From: Actibacterium pelagium
Lineage (GTDB): Bacteria > Pseudomonadota > Alphaproteobacteria > Rhodobacterales > Rhodobacteraceae
DNA: 64,000 nucleotides
NCBI RefSeq assembly: GCF_002285415.1
Contig: NZ_NSBU01000005.1
Coordinates: forward strand, 337,572 to 401,571
Direction: 5' to 3'
The notes under the pieces were generated by a model that saw nothing but the letters and a program-made list of their open reading frames with translations, had not been told where the DNA came from and ran no database searches. A program made the translations under genes and the position numbers. Below, piece after piece: positions 26,326 through 35,982 of this stretch (positions within the stretch are counted from its first letter, which is position 1; every line of letters starts with the position of its first letter).

Positions 26326-27586
26326 TCCAGACCCTAAGGGCTTTCTGACAGAGCTTTTTCAAGTGGCCGTTTCCGAGGCTGACCCGATGAAGGTAATCCC
26401 GCGTCATCTGCCGCCTAAACCCGAAGGGCGCTTGATGGTCATCGGGGCTGGCAAGGCCAGTGCGCGCATGGCCGAAGCGGTTGAAGGCGTCTATGGCCCC
26501 TGCGAAGGGTTGGTGATCACCCGCTATGGCTATGCCCGGCCCTGTCAGGGCATAGAGATTGTCGAAGCCGCCCACCCGGTGCCCGATCAGGCCGGGGTCG
26601 ATGCCACGCGCCGCATGCTGGACCTGGTCCGCGGGCTTGGTCCTGATGATACCGTCTTGGCACTGATCTCTGGGGGAGGCTCAGCGTTGCTGTGTGCCCC
26701 GATCGAGGGAATGACCCTTGCCGACAAACAGGCGGTGAATGCCGCCCTTTTGGCCTCTGGCGCCCCGATCGGTGAGATGAATATCGTCCGTCCGCAGCTT
26801 TCGCAGGTGAAAGGCGGGCGCCTTGCTGCGGCCTGCCACCCGGCCAAGGTGATCAGCCTGATCATCTCGGATGTGCCAGGCGATGACCCGGCCGAAATCG
26901 CCTCGGGTCCAACATGTGCTGGCAACAGCACCCCCGAGGCCGCGCTTGCGGTTCTTGACCGCTGGAACATCCAGCTTGATCCAAAAGTTCGCGACCTGAT
27001 CGCCAAACCGAAGATCGCGCAAGATGCGAACTCAGGTTCCGAGGCTGCGGATGTTTTGCAGATCGTGGCTGCGCCGTCCCAATCGCTGGACGCCACAGCG
27101 GCCCTTGCACGGAAGCAAGGGTACGAAGTGCGCATTCTGGGGGATGCCTTGGAAGGAGAGGCCCGCGATTTGGCGCGCCATCACGCCCAAATGGCCATCG
27201 AGTTGCAGGCCGGGATGGCACCAAGCGACACGCCGGTCTTGTTGCTGTCGGGGGGGGAATGCACTGTCACGCGAACCGGTAACGGGGTGGGTGGCCCGAA
27301 TGCCGAATACACTTTGTCTGCGGCAATCACTCTGGCAGGGCATGCGGGTATCCACGTCCTGTCTTGTGACACCGATGGCGTGGATGGGGCCGCCGAAGTC
27401 GCCGGCGCTTACGCGGGTCCGCAAACACTTGTTGGCGAAGGTCGCCTAGAAAGTGCCAAGGCAGCATTGGCCAACAATGACGCGCATACGTTCTTTGGTA
27501 ACATCGACAGCCAGATCGTGACCGGCCCCACACTGACAAACGTGAATGACTTTCGGGCGTTGCTGATCTTTCCGGCGGGCAACTGA
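26312..27586 (+). CDS. gckA: Glycerate 2-kinase (GckA/TtuD, MOFRL family)
   Basis: A 424-residue protein of the type II glycerate kinase family, older name hydroxypyruvate reductase. The N-terminal GckA domain has VIGAGKASARMAEAVEG and LISGGGSALLCAP. The C-terminal MOFRL domain has LLLSGGECTVTRTGNGVGGPNAEYTL and SCDTDGVDGAAEVAGAYAG. It phosphorylates D-glycerate to 2-phosphoglycerate, feeding C2 or serine-pathway glycerate into glycolysis. The ATG is at 26312. Confidence 0.93.
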   Translation: MTKPNPDPKGFLTELFQVAVSEADPMKVIPRHLPPKPEGRLMVIGAGKASARMAEAVEGVYGPCEGLVITRYGYARPCQGIEIVEAAHPVPDQAGVDATRRMLDLVRGLGPDDTVLALISGGGSALLCAPIEGMTLADKQAVNAALLASGAPIGEMNIVRPQLSQVKGGRLAAACHPAKVISLIISDVPGDDPAEIASGPTCAGNSTPEAALAVLDRWNIQLDPKVRDLIAKPKIAQDANSGSEAADVLQIVAAPSQSLDATAALARKQGYEVRILGDALEGEARDLARHHAQMAIELQAGMAPSDTPVLLLSGGECTVTRTGNGVGGPNAEYTLSAAITLAGHAGIHVLSCDTDGVDGAAEVAGAYAGPQTLVGEGRLESAKAALANNDAHTFFGNIDSQIVTGPTLTNVNDFRALLIFPAGN

Positions 27587-27593
27587 TGTCGGC

Positions 27594-28229
27594 TTAGTTT
27601 GACGGCCCGTCCTTCTTGGGGCGCGGACGGTAGACGGGCAGGGACCACCCGAAGATGATGCTGCCTGCGCGCAGCAGGAAGGTCATGCTGCCACAGGCCA
27701 GCAGTACGAAAACCACGGGAAGCCCCAACCACAGACACAGGACAGCCGCCAAGCCCCCCGCAAAAGCGGTGGTCACATAAAGTTCGCCCTTCTGCAGCAC
27801 CAGCGGAACCTCGTTGCAGACCACGTCGCGCATCAGGCCTCCAAAGCACCCGGTCACGACCCCCATCATCAGGATGACAGCGAACCCATGGTCCAGCGAC
27901 AGGGCGACGAACACCCCGGCAGGCACCGCAACAGCCAGTGCTGCCGCGTCCAGCCATAGGATGGCCTTGTACCGGCTTTCCAGAAGGTGCGCTGTGAAGA
28001 ACACCAGAAGTGCTGCAACCGAGATCACGCCGATATAGGTCGGATCCTTGACCCAGAAGACAGGCAGCCGACCCAGAAACAAGTCACGCAACGTACCGCC
28101 GCCGACCGCAGTCAGGGCGGCGATGAAGATGAACCCGACCACATCCAATTGCGCCCGGCTGGCCGTCAGCGCCCCGGTCAGCGCAAAGACGAACACCGCC
28201 GCAAGGTCTAGGCCCGTCGTCAGTGTCAT
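27594..28229 (-). CDS. TRIC-like (YadS/UPF0126) membrane protein
   Basis: A 211-residue membrane protein with about six or seven helices in two similar halves, each carrying the UPF0126 pattern: [40 protein letters not shown] and a second [29 protein letters not shown]. The GGGxxRD / GGxxRD repeats are the signature of bacterial TRIC channels, cation-selective homotrimers. Its start overlaps the rnhA stop by 4 bp. Confidence 0.9.
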   Translation of the reverse strand: MTLTTGLDLAAVFVFALTGALTASRAQLDVVGFIFIAALTAVGGGTLRDLFLGRLPVFWVKDPTYIGVISVAALLVFFTAHLLESRYKAILWLDAAALAVAVPAGVFVALSLDHGFAVILMMGVVTGCFGGLMRDVVCNEVPLVLQKGELYVTTAFAGGLAAVLCLWLGLPVVFVLLACGSMTFLLRAGSIIFGWSLPVYRPRPKKDGPSN

Positions 28230-28681
28230 GACGCGCTCTTTTTGAACGGCGCCATCCCGGCGCGGGCCAATTCATCGGCACGCTCGTTTTCTGGATGGCC
28301 TGCGTGGCCTTTGACCCACTCCCATGTCACGTCATGGCTGGCCTGCGCTGCATCCAGCCGCTGCCAAAGCTCCACGTTTTTCAGGCCGCCCTTCTTCTTC
28401 CAGCCATTGCGCTTCCAGCCGTGAATCCACTTTGTGATCCCGTCCTTCACATAGGCACTGTCGGTGACAACCGTGATCGCAGTGGCCCGGTCTAGCGTTT
28501 CCAAAGCGGTGATCGCGGCCATTAGTTCCATTCGGTTGTTGGTGGTCTCGGGCTCTCCGCCATTGAGTTCACGCTCTTTGACAACCGCGTCCCCGTCCTT
28601 GGCTTGCAGCAACACGCCCCAGCCCCCCGGGCCGGGATTGCCGGAACAGGCACCGTCGGTATAAGCGAACAGCTTCGGCAT
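28226..28681 (-). CDS. rnhA: Ribonuclease HI
   Basis: A 151-residue RNase H. The catalytic acidic residues are visible: [18 protein letters not shown] (Asp), [13 protein letters not shown] (Glu), [12 protein letters not shown] (Asp) and [16 protein letters not shown] (His and Asp), plus the basic loop [13 protein letters not shown]. It removes RNA from RNA:DNA hybrids. Normal length for the short HI type. It overlaps the downstream TRIC gene by 4 bp. Confidence 0.96.
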   Translation of the reverse strand: MPKLFAYTDGACSGNPGPGGWGVLLQAKDGDAVVKERELNGGEPETTNNRMELMAAITALETLDRATAITVVTDSAYVKDGITKWIHGWKRNGWKKKGGLKNVELWQRLDAAQASHDVTWEWVKGHAGHPENERADELARAGMAPFKKSAS

Positions 28682-28718
28682 CAGGACCGGCCTGCCAATG
28701 TCAGAGTTAGGGGTGCTG

Positions 28719-29336
28719 TCACAGGGTATCTCCTTCGGCCACGGCCTGGGCTATGATGATGATAAAGGAAGAGACTTCTCCGCTTAACCCTACTTCGCTG
28801 CCGGTGTGGCTATGCAGGATTTTCAGGCCAGCATCGGCCAGCAGAGATCGCAATTCGGTCTCTTCATAGAAACTGTAAAACCGTCCCAGCTTGTCACGTT
28901 GCTCGCCCGAGCCCAGCTTCAGGCCAAGCAGGACATGACCTTCGGGCTTCAGCGCGCGCGCAATCTGGTCCAGATGGCCCGGGAAGTCCGCGCGCGGGGC
29001 GTGCAACAGGCTGAAATGCGCCCAGATGGCGTCGAACTGGTTCTCAGCGCTCAGCGCTGCAAAGGGTTCAATCCGTACCTCAACCCCGAACTTATCGCGC
29101 GCCAAAGCGGCCATCTCGGGCGAGGCATCGGTGGCCTCAACCGTGAACCCTGCCTTCGCGAACCGAGCAGCCCAATGCCCGGGGCCACAGCCCCAATCCA
29201 GCACGTGTCCCCCTTCGGGAATGTATCGGATAAACTTGTCGAACGTCGGTTTGGGTTTGTCCGTATCCGTCGCGAACTTTTGAGCATAGCGACCCGCTTG
29301 CCCAGCATAGACGTCCAGCGTTTTGCGGTCGGTCAT
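28719..29336 (-). CDS. Class I SAM-dependent methyltransferase
   Basis: A 205-residue protein with the Rossmann methyltransferase motifs [23 protein letters not shown] (motif I), [19 protein letters not shown] (motif II) and [25 protein letters not shown] (motif III region). No feature reveals the substrate. Its ATG overlaps the ispH stop by 4 bp, so the two are cotranslated; that order (ispH, methyltransferase, rnhA) is probably one transcript. Confidence 0.87.
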   Translation of the reverse strand: MTDRKTLDVYAGQAGRYAQKFATDTDKPKPTFDKFIRYIPEGGHVLDWGCGPGHWAARFAKAGFTVEATDASPEMAALARDKFGVEVRIEPFAALSAENQFDAIWAHFSLLHAPRADFPGHLDQIARALKPEGHVLLGLKLGSGEQRDKLGRFYSFYEETELRSLLADAGLKILHSHTGSEVGLSGEVSSFIIIIAQAVAEGDTL

Positions 29337-30283
29337 GCGGGTTCGCGCAAAACGCGCGGGACTTTGAACTCGACGTTCTCCTGAGCAGTCTCGACCTGCT
29401 CTATGGTGACGTCGAAACGGTCACGAAACGCGTCGATGACTTCGTTCACCAGAACCTCGGGGGCCGACGCCCCGGCGGTGATGCCAACCGATGTGATCCC
29501 TTCCAAGGCGCGCCAGTCGATATTCTCGGCCCGCTGCACCAGCTGGGAATAGTCACAGCCAGCCGCGGCCCCGACCTCGACCAACCGTTTCGAGTTCGAC
29601 GAATTTGGTGCCCCGATCACCAGCAGCGCATCTGCCTTTGGCGCAATCGCCTTCACGGCTGCCTGTCGGTTTGTGGTGGCGTAGCAGATGTCTTCTTTAT
29701 GTGGGCCAACGATCGCTGGGAAACGGTCCTGAAGTGCGGCGACGATTCCGGCGGTGTCATCAACCGACAGGGTGGTCTGGGTGATGAACGCCAGCTTGCC
29801 CGGGTCACGCGGATCCAGCGTTGCAACGTCTTCGACGGTTTCGACCAGCAGAACCTCGCCCTCGGGCAGTTGGCCCATTGTTCCGATGGTTTCCGGGTGG
29901 CCCGCATGACCGATCATCACCATCTGCAAACCGTTGGCGTGGTGGCGTTCGGCCTCGATATGGACTTTGGAGACCAAAGGGCAGGTGGCGTCGACATAAA
30001 CCATCTCGCGCCGTTCGGCCTCGGCTGGCACAACCTTTGCCACGCCGTGGGCTGAAAAGATCACGGGGCGATCATCGGGGCAGTCAGACAGTTCTTCAAC
30101 AAACACCGCACCCAGATCACGCAGCCCGTCGACCACATATTTGTTATGCACGATCTCATGGCGCACATAGACCGGCGCCCCCCACTTTTGCAGGGCCATC
30201 TCGACGATCTTGATCGCGCGGTCGACACCGGCGCAGAACCCACGCGGGGCGGCAAGATAAAGGGTAAGGGGCGGTTTGGTCAT
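29333..30283 (-). CDS. ispH: 4-hydroxy-3-methylbut-2-enyl diphosphate reductase
   Basis: A 316-residue iron-sulfur enzyme. The three cluster cysteines sit in [29 protein letters not shown] and [12 protein letters not shown], with catalytic [11 protein letters not shown] and the diphosphate site [14 protein letters not shown]. It makes IPP and DMAPP in the last step of the non-mevalonate isoprenoid route. Standard length and start. Confidence 0.97.
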   Translation of the reverse strand: MTKPPLTLYLAAPRGFCAGVDRAIKIVEMALQKWGAPVYVRHEIVHNKYVVDGLRDLGAVFVEELSDCPDDRPVIFSAHGVAKVVPAEAERREMVYVDATCPLVSKVHIEAERHHANGLQMVMIGHAGHPETIGTMGQLPEGEVLLVETVEDVATLDPRDPGKLAFITQTTLSVDDTAGIVAALQDRFPAIVGPHKEDICYATTNRQAAVKAIAPKADALLVIGAPNSSNSKRLVEVGAAAGCDYSQLVQRAENIDWRALEGITSVGITAGASAPEVLVNEVIDAFRDRFDVTIEQVETAQENVEFKVPRVLREPA

Positions 30284-30348
30284 GGCGGGCTCCTGCTCTG
30301 GGTCACAGAGGTAACCCCCGCGCTGCGACCCGTCCAGACCTGCAGAAC

Positions 30349-30375
30349 GAAAAACCGGGGCGCTGGGCCCCGGTT
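30349..30375 (-). terminator. Intrinsic terminator after the NYN-domain gene
   Basis: AACCGGGGC (30353-30361) pairs with GCCCCGGTT (30367-30375) over 9 bp around a 5-base loop. On the minus strand it is followed by TTTTT (30354-30350 region). It sits 8 bases past the stop at 30383 and ends that transcript before ispH. Confidence 0.85.
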
Positions 30376-30382
30376 CTGATCT

Positions 30383-30958
30383 TTAGCTGTCTGCGTATTC
30401 CGCAGGTTCGCGCGTCGGCGCCGGCATCTCGCGCGGCGGGCGCCCGATGACATCGCGCAGCTCTGACAGTTCGATGAAGTTGTCAGCCTGGCGGCGCAGC
30501 TCATCTGCGATCATCGGCGGTTGGCTCTTGATTGTCGAAACAACCGAAACGCGGACGCCCTGACGTTGTAGGCTTTCGACCAGCGGGCGGAAGTCGCCAT
30601 CGCCCGAGAACAGGACGATATGGTCCACGCGCGGGGCCAGCTCCATGGCATCGACGGTCAGTTCGATATCCATGTTGCCTTTGACCTTCCGGCGGCCTTG
30701 GGCGTCGGTGTATTCCTTCGCCGGCTTCGTCACCATGGTGAAGCCGTTGTAGTTCAGCCAGTCCACCAGCGGGCGGATTGGCGAATAGTCGTCGTTCTCC
30801 AGCAAAGCGGTGTAATAGAACGCACGCAGAAGTTTCCCTCGACGCATGAATTCCTGACGGAGAAGTTTGTAGTCGATGTCGAACTCAAGCGCTTTTGCGG
30901 CTGCGTAAAGGTTCGAACCATCGATGAACAGCGCAAGCCGTTCGTCGCGATAAAACAT
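30383..30958 (-). CDS. NYN-domain (LabA/DUF88-like) protein
   Basis: A 191-residue protein. The PIN-like NYN fold is visible as RLALFIDGSNLYAAAKALEFDIDY (first Asp), NMDIELTVDAMELAPRVDHIVLFSGDGDFRPLVESLQRQG (the DxxLxxDA and SGDGDF acidic motifs) and VRVSVVSTIKS. NYN domains are predicted metal-dependent RNases. A proline-rich C-terminal tail follows. The gene stands alone, divergent from folK. Confidence 0.92.
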   Translation of the reverse strand: MFYRDERLALFIDGSNLYAAAKALEFDIDYKLLRQEFMRRGKLLRAFYYTALLENDDYSPIRPLVDWLNYNGFTMVTKPAKEYTDAQGRRKVKGNMDIELTVDAMELAPRVDHIVLFSGDGDFRPLVESLQRQGVRVSVVSTIKSQPPMIADELRRQADNFIELSELRDVIGRPPREMPAPTREPAEYADS

Positions 30959-30979
30959 CTAATAGTCCTTTCAAAAACA

Positions 30980-31040
30980 TTCTGATCAAAAGGTGGTGAG
31001 TGGAGTTTTGGAGTGAGTGAGTGGAATAATTTGATCAGAA
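30980..31040. promoter_or_regulatory. Paired TTCTGATCAAA inverted repeat in a divergent promoter
   Basis: TTCTGATCAAA (30980-30990) is repeated as its exact reverse complement, TTTGATCAGAA (31030-31040), centres 50 bp apart. Each arm contains the palindrome TGATCA. The stretch between is purine-rich with several GAGTG units. It lies in the 123-bp spacer between the divergent NYN and folK genes. It looks like two operator copies, but no regulator is known. Confidence 0.5.
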
Positions 31041-31081
31041 CGGATAACCAAAGTTAATCCATTCTTTCGCGGAGTCAAAGA

Positions 31082-31657
31082 GTGTCTTTTTACAAAAGTG
31101 ACACAATTTTCCTTGTTGCATTGGGGGCGAACGTAGCGTCAACCGCCGGTACCCCGCTGGAAACGCTGCAAGAAGCTCTTCGTTTGCTGGTGAACGATTC
31201 GGTCCAAATTAAGAAGGTTAGCCGGTTTTTCGCGACCCCTTGCGTGCCCGCTGGGTCCGGGCCTGACTATGTTAACGCTGCTGCGATATTACGCGCACAG
31301 ATGACACCCGCTCAGATTTTGGCGCACCTGCACGGTGTCGAGGATCAGTTGGGCCGTGTGCGTGAAACCCGTTGGGGGGCGCGGGGGATCGACTTGGATC
31401 TGCTGGCTTGTGATCAAATTATTCTGCCCGATCCGCAGACCCTGCGCCAATGGATAGACCTGCCTTTCGAGGATCAGATGAAGGACGCCCCAACCGAACT
31501 TTTGTTGCCGCACCCTCGCCTTCAGGACCGGGGATTCGTTTTGCTGCCGCTGGCCGAAATTGCCCCAGAGTGGTGTCATCCGTTGCTGGGGAAGACCGTA
31601 ACCCAGATGTTGGCCGCCCTTCCGCCTGCAGAAACCGCCGAAATCACGGTAATCTGA
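31082..31657 (+). CDS. folK: 2-amino-4-hydroxy-6-hydroxymethyldihydropteridine pyrophosphokinase
   Basis: A 191-residue HPPK read from a GTG at 31082 with GGAG upstream. It shows IFLVALGANVAS, the ATP/pterin loop RFFATPCVPAGSGPDYVNAA, HGVEDQLGRVRETRWGARGIDLDLL (catalytic Asp pair) and PHPRLQDRGFVLLPLAEIAP. It passes pyrophosphate from ATP to the pterin in folate synthesis. Placed just upstream of rpoZ, as in many alphaproteobacteria. Confidence 0.93.
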   Translation: MSFYKSDTIFLVALGANVASTAGTPLETLQEALRLLVNDSVQIKKVSRFFATPCVPAGSGPDYVNAAAILRAQMTPAQILAHLHGVEDQLGRVRETRWGARGIDLDLLACDQIILPDPQTLRQWIDLPFEDQMKDAPTELLLPHPRLQDRGFVLLPLAEIAPEWCHPLLGKTVTQMLAALPPAETAEITVI

Positions 31658-31745
31658 CCCGATTTTCAACCGCATCGCTCTTGTCAAGGCGAACGGCAGC
31701 CTTTAGGTAGGCTTTTCTAGTTTTCCACATGGATTGGAGTCCCTC

Positions 31746-32096
31746 ATGGCCCGCGTGACGGTTGAAGATTGCGTTGACAAGGTTCCGAACCGGTTTGAGC
31801 TTGTAATGCTCGCCGCGCATCGTGCGCGTGAAATCTCGGCAGGCGAAGCCCTGACCGTGGATCGCGACAACGACAAAAACCCCGTTGTGTCCCTGCGTGA
31901 GATTGCGGAAGAAACCCAATCTGCCGACGATCTGCGCGAGCGCATGATCGAAAGCCTGCAGACCCAGATCGAGGTCGACGAGCCGGAAGAAGATTCGATG
32001 GCTCTGCTGATGGGCAGCGACAACGACAAGCCCGAGGACGACATGTCCGAAGAGAACCTGCTGCGCGCCTTGATGGAAGCACAGGGTCAGAAGTAA
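31746..32096 (+). CDS. rpoZ: RNA polymerase omega subunit
   Basis: A 116-residue protein. [30 protein letters not shown] is the omega signature, with an acidic C-terminal extension ([20 protein letters not shown]) typical of alphaproteobacteria. The ATG at 31746 follows TTGGAG. Omega helps assemble beta-prime and takes part in ppGpp binding, which fits the adjacent rsh gene. Confidence 0.96.
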   Translation: MARVTVEDCVDKVPNRFELVMLAAHRAREISAGEALTVDRDNDKNPVVSLREIAEETQSADDLRERMIESLQTQIEVDEPEEDSMALLMGSDNDKPEDDMSEENLLRALMEAQGQK

Positions 32097-32130
32097 TCGG
32101 CGCTATGCGCCCACAGGATAAGCGGACCGG

Positions 32131-34254
32131 ATGGCCAAGATCGACGTCGAAGACCTGATCTCTCTGGTCCGCAACTACAACCCCAAGACAGACGAAGCCC
32201 TGATCCGCGAAGCCTATGCCTATGGCGAGGAGATGCACGAGGGTCAGTTCCGCCGGTCCGGGGAACCTTATTTCACACATCCCGTTGCCGTTGCCGCCAT
32301 CCTGACCGAACAGCGTCTGGATGATGCGACCATTATCACGGCGCTTCTGCACGACACGATCGAAGACACAAAGGCCAGCTATTCCGAGGTGGCCCAGAAG
32401 TTCGGCACCGAAGTTGCTGAACTGGTCGATGGGGTCACCAAGCTGACCAACCTGCAATTGTCCTCGTCCGAGACCAAGCAGGCAGAGAACTTCCGCAAGC
32501 TTTTCATGGCCATGTCCAAGGACCTGCGGGTGATCTTGGTGAAACTGGCTGACCGTCTGCACAATATGCGGACGATCAAGTCCATGAAGGACGAAAAGCA
32601 GGTCCAGAAAGCGCGCGAGACGATGGATATCTTTGCGCCGCTCGCGGGCCGCATGGGTATGCAGTGGATGCGGGAAGAGCTGGAAGATCTGGCCTTCCGC
32701 GTTCTGAACCCCGAAGGCCGCAGCTCTATCATCCGGCGCTTCATCACGTTGCAGCGGGAAACCGGCGACGTGGTGCATCAGATCACCAAAGACATCCGGA
32801 CCGCTTTGGAAGCAGAGCAGATCAACGCCGATGTCTATGGCCGCGCCAAGAAACCCTATGGCATCTGGCGCAAGATGCAGGAAAAGGATCAGGGCTTCTC
32901 GCGCCTGTCCGACATCTATGGATTCCGCGTCATTACCGGGTCCGAGGCCGATTGCTATCGTGTCCTTGGTGTCATCCACCAGCGTTGGCGCGCGGTGCCG
33001 GGGCGGTTCAAGGACTATATCAGCCAGCCGAAATCGAACGGCTATCGCTCGATCCACACCACCGTATCGGGGCGCGACGGCAAACGCGTAGAGATTCAGA
33101 TCCGCACCCGTCAGATGCACGAAGTTGCTGAATCCGGCGTCGCGGCACATTGGTCCTATCGCGATGGGATCCGGGCCGAAAACCCCTTTGCCGTTGATCC
33201 GGCCAAGTGGCTGGCCTCGTTGACAGAGCGGTTTGAAAATGCCGACGACCACGGTGAATTCCTCGAACACGTGAAGATGGAAATGTATTCCGACCAGGTC
33301 TTCTGCTTCACGCCGAAGGGGGATGTGGTCAAGCTGCCGAAGGGCGCAACGCCGCTGGACTATGCCTATGCGATCCACACGCGGATCGGCGACAGCTGTG
33401 TCGGCGCTAAGGTCGACCACATCCGCGTGCCCCTTTGGACCCGCCTGCGCAACGGCCAGCATATCGAGATCATCACCGCCGAGGGCCAGCGCCCGCAGCC
33501 AACATGGCTGGATATCGTGGTTACGGGTCGGGCCAAGGCCGCAATCCGCAAATCGCTGCGGGAAGAGGACCGGGAACGGTTTATCAAGCTTGGGCGTGAA
33601 CTGGCCCGCGTGGCGTTCAACCATGTTGGCAAGAAATCCACTGACAAGGCGCTCAAGACCGCCGCCAAGCATTTCGGTCTGGCTGATGCGGATGAACTCT
33701 TGTCCCGTCTGGGCAGCGCCGAGCTGCGCGCGCGCGACGTGGTGACGACCATCTACCCCGAGGTTGCAGCCCTTGCGCCCGCCAATATCGACCCCAAAAG
33801 CGCTGTTATCGGCCTGTCGCCCGACCAGTCCTTTACCCGTGCGGGCTGTTGCCAGCCGGTTCCGGGAGAGCGGATCGTAGGCATCACATATCGCGGCGAA
33901 GGCGTTGTTGTTCATGCCATCGACTGCCCCAACCTTGCCAAGCTCGAAGACCAGCCAGACCGGTGGGTCGATCTGCATTGGCACAGCGGAACGCACCCGG
34001 CGATTCACACGGTCTCACTAGAGATCACTATCCGAAATGATGCCGGTGTACTGGGACATATCTGCACATTGATCGGAGAGCATAAAGCCAATATCTCCGA
34101 CCTGCATTTCATGGACAAGAAGCCTGACTTTTACAAAATCATGCTGAATGTGGACTTGCGGGACGTAGAGCACCTGCACATGGTCATGACCGCGCTGGAA
34201 GCGGAAAGTGACGTCGCAGAGCTAGTCCGACACAGAGACGCCGAGCCCGAGTAG
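32131..34254 (+). CDS. rsh: RelA/SpoT-family bifunctional (p)ppGpp synthetase/hydrolase
   Basis: A 707-residue long-form Rsh. In order: HD hydrolase domain (HPVAVAAILTEQRLDDATIITALLHDTIEDT, residues about 50-80), synthetase domain (FSRLSDIYGFRVI and SNGYRSIHTTV, about 260-320), TGS domain (CFTPKGDVVKLPKGATPLDYAYAIHTRIG, about 390-420) and a C-terminal ACT domain (SLEITIRNDAGVLGHICTLIGEHKANI). HD residues are intact, so it can both make and break ppGpp. It follows rpoZ by 34 bp. Confidence 0.97.
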   Translation: MAKIDVEDLISLVRNYNPKTDEALIREAYAYGEEMHEGQFRRSGEPYFTHPVAVAAILTEQRLDDATIITALLHDTIEDTKASYSEVAQKFGTEVAELVDGVTKLTNLQLSSSETKQAENFRKLFMAMSKDLRVILVKLADRLHNMRTIKSMKDEKQVQKARETMDIFAPLAGRMGMQWMREELEDLAFRVLNPEGRSSIIRRFITLQRETGDVVHQITKDIRTALEAEQINADVYGRAKKPYGIWRKMQEKDQGFSRLSDIYGFRVITGSEADCYRVLGVIHQRWRAVPGRFKDYISQPKSNGYRSIHTTVSGRDGKRVEIQIRTRQMHEVAESGVAAHWSYRDGIRAENPFAVDPAKWLASLTERFENADDHGEFLEHVKMEMYSDQVFCFTPKGDVVKLPKGATPLDYAYAIHTRIGDSCVGAKVDHIRVPLWTRLRNGQHIEIITAEGQRPQPTWLDIVVTGRAKAAIRKSLREEDRERFIKLGRELARVAFNHVGKKSTDKALKTAAKHFGLADADELLSRLGSAELRARDVVTTIYPEVAALAPANIDPKSAVIGLSPDQSFTRAGCCQPVPGERIVGITYRGEGVVVHAIDCPNLAKLEDQPDRWVDLHWHSGTHPAIHTVSLEITIRNDAGVLGHICTLIGEHKANISDLHFMDKKPDFYKIMLNVDLRDVEHLHMVMTALEAESDVAELVRHRDAEPE

Positions 34255-34275
34255 GGCCAAAAGGAGAATGACGTC

Positions 34276-34917
34276 TTGGTCTTCAAGCGTCGACATAAGC
34301 GCAGTTGGCTTCAGATCGTCGCTGACAGTCTCTATCCCAAAGGGGGATGGGGTCGCGCAGCTCTGTATATCCGCCACCGCCTGCATCGGCTTCCTGATAC
34401 GCCCCACAAAATCGCCCGCGGAATCGGGGCAGGGGTGTTCACGACATTCACGCCATTCTACACGCTGCATTTCTTCATCGCCGCAATCCTTGCGCGGATG
34501 ATGAAAGGCAATGTGCTGGCGGCCCTTCTGGCGACCTTCTTCGGCAACCCGCTGACCTATATTCCGATCGGTGTGATCTCTTTGAAAACCGGTCATTTCC
34601 TGTTGGGAACAGAGTTCGACGAAGAGGTCGACAAATCTTTGGTCGACAAGTTCTTCGGGGCGGCCTCTGATTTCGTGACCAACCTTTGGGCGCTATTCAC
34701 CGAGGCAGAAGCCGACTGGTCCCATCTCAGCCTGTTCTATGACGAGGTCTTCTTCCCCTACATGGTTGGCGGGGTCATTCCCGGGATCATCGCTGGGGTC
34801 ATCGCCTACTACCTGTCTCTGCCGGTGATCACGACCTATCAGAAACGCCGTCGGGCAAAGCTGAAGAAAAAGCTGGAACAGCTGCGCGCCAACGCGGTAG
34901 CAAAACCCAAAGACTGA
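34276..34917 (+). CDS. DUF2062 membrane protein
   Basis: A 213-residue protein with a TTG start at 34276, supported by AAAGGAG nine bases upstream; the nearby ATG at 34268 is in another frame. The DUF2062 signature is visible: [53 protein letters not shown], with further helices near [20 protein letters not shown]. Ends in a basic [16 protein letters not shown] tail. The function is unknown; it sits with rsh and pdxJ in many relatives. Confidence 0.86.
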   Translation: MVFKRRHKRSWLQIVADSLYPKGGWGRAALYIRHRLHRLPDTPHKIARGIGAGVFTTFTPFYTLHFFIAAILARMMKGNVLAALLATFFGNPLTYIPIGVISLKTGHFLLGTEFDEEVDKSLVDKFFGAASDFVTNLWALFTEAEADWSHLSLFYDEVFFPYMVGGVIPGIIAGVIAYYLSLPVITTYQKRRRAKLKKKLEQLRANAVAKPKD

Positions 34918-34942
34918 ACCCGGAATCGTCAGGGGGGCTTCA

Positions 34943-35689
34943 ATGACCCAGAATAAACTGCGCCTTGGCGTGAATATCGACCATGTGGCCACCTTGCGGA
35001 ATGCCCGCGGCGGCGCCTATCCCGACCCGATCCGCGCGGCCCTTCTGGCCGTAGAGGCTGGCGCAGACGGTATCACCGCCCACCTGCGCGAAGATCGCCG
35101 CCACATCGTGGACAGTGATATCGACGGGCTGATGGACGTTCTGACAAAGCCGTTGAACTTCGAGATGGCCGCCACCGAAGAAATGCAGACCATCGCCCTG
35201 CGTCACAAACCTCATGCCGTCTGTGTTGTTCCCGAAAAGCGTGAAGAACGGACAACCGAAGGCGGCCTTGACGTGGCCCGCGACGAAAGCAGGCTGGCGG
35301 CTTTCATCGCGCCCCTGCGCGAGGCGGGATCACGTGTCTCGATGTTTATCGAGGCCGATGCCGATCAGATACAAGCCTCGGCCCGTATTGGCGCGGCCGT
35401 GGTAGAGCTGCATACCGGCACCTATTGCGACCTGCATGCCGAAGGTAACTTCACCGCCCGCGATGCCGAACTGGAAAAACTGCGCGAAGGCGCTGCACTG
35501 GCCCATTCTCTTGGGCTAGAGGTGCATGCCGGCCACGGTCTGACCTATGACACCGTGACCCCCATTGCGGCGATGCCCGAGGTGGTCGAGTTGAACATCG
35601 GGCACTTCCTGATGGGCGAAGCCGTCTTCCGCGGCCTTGGCCCCGCGATCGCCGAGATGCGCCGCTTGATGGACGAGGCACGCGCGTGA
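34943..35689 (+). CDS. pdxJ: Pyridoxine 5'-phosphate synthase
   Basis: A 248-residue TIM barrel. [62 protein letters not shown] and [31 protein letters not shown] C-terminus ([17 protein letters not shown]) mark PdxJ, which condenses 3-amino-1-hydroxyacetone phosphate and deoxyxylulose phosphate. It overlaps the next gene by 4 bp. acpS, its usual partner, lies 2.6 kb further on rather than next. Confidence 0.97.
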   Translation: MTQNKLRLGVNIDHVATLRNARGGAYPDPIRAALLAVEAGADGITAHLREDRRHIVDSDIDGLMDVLTKPLNFEMAATEEMQTIALRHKPHAVCVVPEKREERTTEGGLDVARDESRLAAFIAPLREAGSRVSMFIEADADQIQASARIGAAVVELHTGTYCDLHAEGNFTARDAELEKLREGAALAHSLGLEVHAGHGLTYDTVTPIAAMPEVVELNIGHFLMGEAVFRGLGPAIAEMRRLMDEARA

Positions 35690-35979
35690 CCCAGACCCCA
35701 CCCGATATGCTGTACCACGGTACCAGCTCGGAAAACGCCACGTCGATTCTGGTCGAAGGGCTGAAGCCGGGGGCAGACGACCATGTTCACCTGTCGTCAG
35801 ATCCCGCCAAGGCCCGAGAGGCCGCTGCTCATCTGGTAAAGCCTGTGGTCTTTTCAGTCTACGCGGGTGCTGCGTTCTCTGAGGGCCAATCCTTTAGCTC
35901 TGCTGCAGACGACCTATGGCTTACAGAGTCGGTTCATCCAGACTTTCTGTATCTGCCCCACGTCAGAGGCGCGGAATAG
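35686..35979 (+). CDS. Stand-alone KptA/Tpt1-like ADP-ribosyltransferase module
   Basis: A 97-residue protein from a GTG at 35686, cotranslated with pdxJ (GTGA overlap). [51 protein letters not shown] and [19 protein letters not shown] match the C-terminal ART half of KptA (RNA 2'-phosphotransferase), including the YHGTS and HVHLS motifs. KptA is about 180 residues; the N-terminal winged helix with its Arg-His active-site residues is absent. It may be a degraded relic, an NAD-binding protein or an ART with a different target. Confidence 0.7.
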   Translation: MTQTPPDMLYHGTSSENATSILVEGLKPGADDHVHLSSDPAKAREAAAHLVKPVVFSVYAGAAFSEGQSFSSAADDLWLTESVHPDFLYLPHVRGAE

Positions 35980-35982
35980 GGT

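Noticed and set aside
31744..34008. A 754-residue minus-strand frame
   Set aside because: Runs opposite rpoZ and rsh, both unmistakable. It spans two genes and has no family pattern.
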